A stretch of 64,000 nt of DNA, from positions 1,734,111 through 1,798,110 of the forward strand of contig WBVU01000010.1 in NCBI GenBank assembly GCA_009192285.1, in the 5' to 3' direction. Source of the DNA: Morchella semilibera. Taxonomy: Eukaryota > Ascomycota > Pezizomycetes > Pezizales > Morchellaceae. Shown one piece after another: positions 59,473 to 64,000 of the stretch (positions are counted from its first letter, which is position 1; each line of letters opens with the position of its first letter). The notes under the pieces were generated by a model. The model worked only from the letters and a program-made list of their open reading frames with translations, searched no databases and was not told where the DNA came from. The translations under genes were made by a program, and so were the position numbers.

Positions 59473-61506
59473 ACTACCCCGCATGCCAAACTTTCTCGAC
59501 CCCTCAGTGGACCCAGAGGCCGAGAGAAAAGAGCACACAGGTGGGCCAACTTATGCCCGTACTCAATTTAGCGTGATTATTCTAGTTGGACGCTGCTGAT
59601 GATGGTACATGAATGCGTTGATGGTTGATGGTTGATGGTCGGTGATGATGTGAGATGGAAGAGAAGTGTGGTTGGAAGGAAGGAAGCGTGGTTGGAAGGA
59701 CAGGTTTGGTCCGTCGCACAATCACAAAATATCACTCGAACCACCTGACCAAGCTCCTCCCCCCCTGGACCACCCACCCCCTTTCCTGCTGTACTACACA
59801 CACAACCAAGAAGTTATTTCACCGTTGGTAAATGAGTAAATGCAGCCCCATTCGTTGTTCCCGCGTGTAACCACAATTTCAGGGACCGCGACCGTGGCGG
59901 GTAGAAGCCCAGGGTGGTGGTGGTGGCGGGGGTACAGGTACTAGAATTTATCCACAACTGTAAGTAATAAGGTATGGTAGTACACATATGCTCTTCTGGC
60001 CCCTAGATAGAAAGTCTGGTTTAGAGTGGTACTGATTGGAATTGTGGTGGTACAGGTTGGTGCGGGTTAATGTGGATGGGGGGGGGGGTTGTAAGGTGCT
60101 GCGGAAACGGCCCAAGTCTGTCCGGTACAGAATGCGGCCGTTGTAATTGTAGCCTATAGAGGAAGAGGGGGGCACGGATTCTACACGAATTCAGTTGACC
60201 CTTAACATGGCCACGGCCTTTCATCGAGCCGTAGCAGATCCGGATGTACCATTGACTACATAAGTACATACATGTACTTGTGCAATGTTTTAATAAATGT
60301 GTGTCCGCATATGCAAATGGATTAACCGCACTAAACAAAAAGACAAATAACCGAGTGAGGGCCCACGACATGCATTTGGATCCATAATCTCACCTGGCCC
60401 GGAGCTGAGTTTGATTTCGAGTTTATTTTCTACATTATTTTCCTTATAATGACTCCCCCGAAGCTACCTAAAGCGGGAACCATATCTTTGGCTTCTATAC
60501 ATGTAATCCAAGGGGCCCATAGTTTGTGGGAACATGTTTTTGTTTCATTCGGTGGGCATAAGGGAACCGACTGCATGTTAATTGTGTGGTTTTTAATAGG
60601 TTCGCTGAAGAGATGGTAGCGAGTGATAGCTTATGAAGAAAGAAAAGCACAGCCTGTTTCATCTACTCATACTCGTACCGTAGTGGGGGCGAATCCCTCA
60701 TGGGGTTTGGGGTCGTGACACCTAAAGAAGCACTCATGTAATCTGTGTTGGATTTGAGCAAACCTGAACGCGCGGCGTGTGGTCAGCAAACAGAGGCAGA
60801 TCGGGTGGCAGGGAACAGAGTGTAGGGTGAATAGTGAACTGGTACGCAGAGATGAAGATGACCTACGTAAAGACTACATATTGTGACGCTCATACCAGTA
60901 CATGCACTCCGATATTCCCTCCTCTTCCGATTAGCTCTCTGGCCCTCTAATACGAACCGCCCTGGTTTAAACATCCCACTTGTTGTACTGATACTGCATT
61001 GATTCTCGCCCCTAATAGACGCTTATCTTATTGTGAGCTCACATATCTCGTGTGATAGAAATGGGGATAGGGTCGTGTAGAGCTGCATATAGCATAAGCG
61101 TAATGCAAAGAGAAGGGATTTACTACTCGTGTGCTCTAATTCAGAATGAATAAAGCAGAGAATGCGAATTTTCCTGATGATGCATGTGCTACGACCCGCC
61201 AACTCAAACATTGACTGACTAACATATCTTATTCCCTTGTATACTAATGTGTACGACTGGGGAAACGAGCTGGCGTCGTATCTAGCTGAGTAAGAAGACA
61301 CATATCACTCGCAGTGATTACTATACATAAATCGAGTCGCGCTACGGACGTCCAGCTACTCTGCTACATGGACTCAATCTATATTCTGTCATATCGTATT
61401 CTCACCATCGTGTCTACTTGAGGACTACGACCCCCTCTCTCTCCCCCCCAAACCTACAAACGCTACACCATACACTCACGCAGTGACTGTGATATAAGGA
61501 AAGAAG

Positions 61507-63587
61507 ATGGCTTCCACTACTACAAATATCCCTCAGGAACTACATTCAGACGGGCTAGACTATCGTATCGACATTAACACTCACACCTTCAGCACTCCCT
61601 CAAAACTTATTCATAATCAACAAGATGTCGACCATTTCCTCACCTCCCCCGCCTACAAGCTCATAACCTCCTTCATCGTCCATCTGAATGCCTCCGTCTC
61701 ACCTCTCGAACACTCCACAAACACTCTCCGCAATCCCTCTGATTATACCCTCGTCTCCCCAACCATCACCGTCTCCCCAGAAGTCCAAAATATCATCGAA
61801 CTTCTCCATGCCCTCGAGAACCTCATCACTCAAGCGCCACCAGAATCTGGCCCCCGCCGCTTCGGTAATGTGGCCTTCCGCAAATGGCACACTCTCGTTG
61901 AGGCTTCTGCGCCCGCGCTGCTAGCCCAGCACCTCCCAGCCCACATCGCCTCCCACGCCGATGCCAAAGCCGAGCTTCTCCCGTATCTCCTCGGATCCTT
62001 CGGGTCTTCGCAGCGCCTCGACTACGGAACCGGCCATGAGCTCGCCTTCGCCGCGTTCCTGTGCTGCCTGTGGATGCTGGGCGGGTTCACCCCCGGCCGA
62101 GATGAGGTCGCACTGACCTTGCGGTGCTTTGACGCTTATTTCCACCTCGTGAGGAAGCTAGTACTGACTTATACGCTCGAGCCGGCGGGATCTCACGGTG
62201 TCTGGGGGCTCGACGATCATGCCTTTCTGCCGTATGTATTTGGCAGTGCGCAGCTGACGACCTATCCGCCCAGCAGTAGCAGTGGCACCGGCGAGGCGGC
62301 GGAGGCGAGTGCGAATGCGCCCAAGATGGTGGATCCTGCAGTTGCGAGTGCGCTCGAGGATGTACCGAAGCCCGGCGATGTGGTGACCGGTCAAGTCGTG
62401 GAGAGGGAACGCGTGCGCAATTTGTATTTCGGTGCGGTGGGCTTCATCTACGATGTCAAGACCGGGCCGTTCTGGGAGCATAGTCCTATTCTGTACGATA
62501 TCTCGGGGGTGCAAGGCGGCTGGGGAAAGATTAATAAGGTATGTACAATTCTGTACTCTTGCCCTTTTTTTTTCCTTTTTTCCTTTATTACTAGTAGCTA
62601 CTCTACTGCCTACTACCTTGTAGGCAGAGTAGTAGCTGCTTCTACTATTATTCCAGATCTTCTGTTGAGCGCGTCAGATCGGGGGCGACGCTAATAATTG
62701 TTTTTTTTCTCCTTTTTTTTTATTATTATTATTAGTACTACATGAGCTTCTTTTTTTTCTGTTTCTGTTTCTGTCTTGTTTTATCATTCTTATTTTTTGC
62801 TAATTTGCAATGTTTTCTTTTCCTCCAGGGAATGCTGAAAATGTACAACGCAGAGGTGCTTGGAAAGTTTCCGGTAGTCCAGCACTTCCCCTTCGGCAGC
62901 ATCTTCAATTGGGGTGTTCCCAGCAGCAGCGACAGCAACAGCAACACTGCTGCGACAACTCAACAACAGCATTCTAACAACAATAACAATATTAATAGCA
63001 GCACCTCCACCTCCCGGGGAATTCCCGACACAGCATCAGCACCAACAACCAGAGCTCCCTGGGCCACGACGAACAACTCATCACAATCACCGATACCAAA
63101 CACCTCCGCGACCACCACCAGAGCTCCCTGGGCGGCAGCCGGAACCTCCAGCGCATCAAACACCCCATCCACCAGAGCCCCCTGGGCCAAACCACCATCC
63201 GGAAGCATAATGACCGCGAAACCCGGCGAACAGCCCCTCACCACCGCTCCCTGGGCTGCCCCCAAGGTCCCGCCGTACCCCACTTCGGCCGGAATCAGCG
63301 CCGCACACCCGCCCCCGCTGAAGCAGCTGAGTGGGGAGGATACTGTTGCTCCGTGGAAGCTCGGCGGTGAGGATGCAGAGCCGGTGTCGCCGCCGCCGGC
63401 GACGGAGGCCAACTTGGGGCCGAAACGGACATCGTCGCCAGATAGTCGGTTGGCGGCAAGTTTGGATGGCGAGGAGGCGGAGAAGAGGAGAGGGAGCTTG
63501 GGCACTGGTGGGGTTAGAGTTGCGGAGACGGGTGACCTCAGGTTGGGGAGAAAGGGGAGTGTGGTGAAGGGAGAGGGGGATAACTGA
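61507..63587 (+). CDS. PP2A activator / peptidyl-prolyl isomerase, PTPA family (RRD1-like) with long tail
   Basis: Exons are 61507-62538 and 62829-63587, giving 596 aa; the 290-bp intron joins WGKINK to [24 protein letters not shown] motifs include [51 protein letters not shown] and FPFGSIFNW. The family activates PP2A phosphatases through a proline isomerase-like action in cytosol and nucleus. Typical members are about 320-400 aa; here about 210 extra C-terminal residues are Ser/Thr/Asn/Pro-rich with five spaced APW(A/K) repeats ([32 protein letters not shown]). Because the tail is Asn/Ser-rich and repeat-bearing, it is probably disordered and a possible docking region. RRD1 is more likely than RRD2, but I cannot be certain. 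Confidence 0.88.
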
Positions 63588-64000
63588 GTAAGTAAATCAG
63601 ATCACGTTGTAGGAAATGTGATAATAAGAGATATCATGTGGTGTATTAACGGCGTTACGAGAAGGTCATCATTGTCATTGTCATAATTCTTGTTAACATG
63701 GTGTACTGTTTTAGTTGTTAAGTGCTCAGTTACTTAGTAGTAGTCATAGCACTTTGAGTAACAGTATTAAGGTAGAGAGTCAGTGGGTAGTATTGCAAGT
63801 AGTAATAGCTTGAATATATGCCATCACCACCCAAACCAACCAACATGGATCACTTTTCTGTTTTTGTTTTTGTTTTTTGTTTTTTTTCCCTCCCCGTGCG
63901 CACTGTTTTATCGTTATCTCGTGGTCCCTATCCACTATCTCGTGATTATGCCATCGTGATTGCGACTGACTGACTCCCTATTAATTGTTGGGGTATATCT
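63588..64000. other. Intergenic, downstream of the RRD gene
   Basis: AT-rich 3' region with several AGTAGT-type short repeats and a T-rich run near 63860-63890. No gene start is recognised before the window ends. Confidence 0.5.

Larger units (their letters stand above)
55095..61506. other. Gene-poor 6.4-kb intergenic region with a MITE
   Basis: No recognisable gene. It contains a hAT-like MITE (57489-57836), an imperfect hairpin around 58500-58552, a 15-bp tandem repeat (59434-59472), a poly-G run near 60079, five CGAGTGATA 9-mers (56301, 57733 inside the MITE, 59730, 60620, 61303) and several TACATGTA. Short open frames here are low-complexity or chance. Confidence 0.55.

Noticed and set aside
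59239-59538. Phe-Gly repeat frame resembling a nucleoporin
   Set aside because: The FG pattern comes only from a 15-bp tandem repeat; the flanking sequence is not protein-like.

Overview
The window is nuclear DNA of a filamentous ascomycete (Pezizomycotina-type). Short GT-AG introns (mostly 44-120 bp, branch sites like CTAAC/CTGAC) interrupt nearly every gene. The gene set is fungal: vigilin/Scp160, SUP35/eRF3 with a Q-rich prion-like N domain, ATG12, ATP-type PEPCK, a YANK kinase, a membrane-anchored GH5 exo-beta-1,3-glucanase, panB, UBC8, a PAP2 phosphatase, MED7, ADE13, MET10 and an RRD/PTPA protein. I cannot fix the genus from the sequence. No virus, plasmid, CRISPR array or bacterial-style operon is visible.

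Layout. 1-20 kb is gene-rich: vigilin (5' truncated), a RING-H2 protein, an F-box protein (minus), mitochondrial hydroxyacid-oxoacid transhydrogenase, SUP35, ATG12 and PEPCK (minus). A 3 kb gap inside this block (7.1-10.1 kb) is full of small foldback repeats. 20-33 kb is a 13 kb stretch with no supportable gene. It holds foldback elements, microsatellites and short dispersed motifs. 33-39 kb carries the YANK kinase and the glucanase. 41-55 kb is housekeeping DNA arranged largely as divergent pairs: panB/UBC8, PAP2/MED7 and ADE13/MET10. 55-61.5 kb is another gene-poor stretch with a 348-bp hAT-like MITE. The window ends with an RRD1-like PP2A activator carrying an unusual repeat-rich C-terminal tail.

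The genes do not form one pathway. They are dispersed housekeeping functions: translation control and termination, autophagy and ubiquitin conjugation, gluconeogenesis, purine, sulfur and pantothenate biosynthesis, and cell-wall remodelling. I joined exons by hand. Every complete model closes to an integral number of codons (for example UBC8 183 aa, ADE13 481 aa, SUP35 740 aa).

The most striking observation is in UBC8 (44298-45601). The conserved reading frame can only be restored with three micro-exons of 8, 3 and 1 nucleotides. The single-nucleotide exon (T at 44714) sits between a strong acceptor and a donor and completes the ATG of a conserved methionine. Two dispersed motifs also stand out: the palindrome TACATGTA (about 40 copies, essentially all intergenic) and the 9-mer CGAGTGATA (13 copies noted, against about 0.5 expected by chance).
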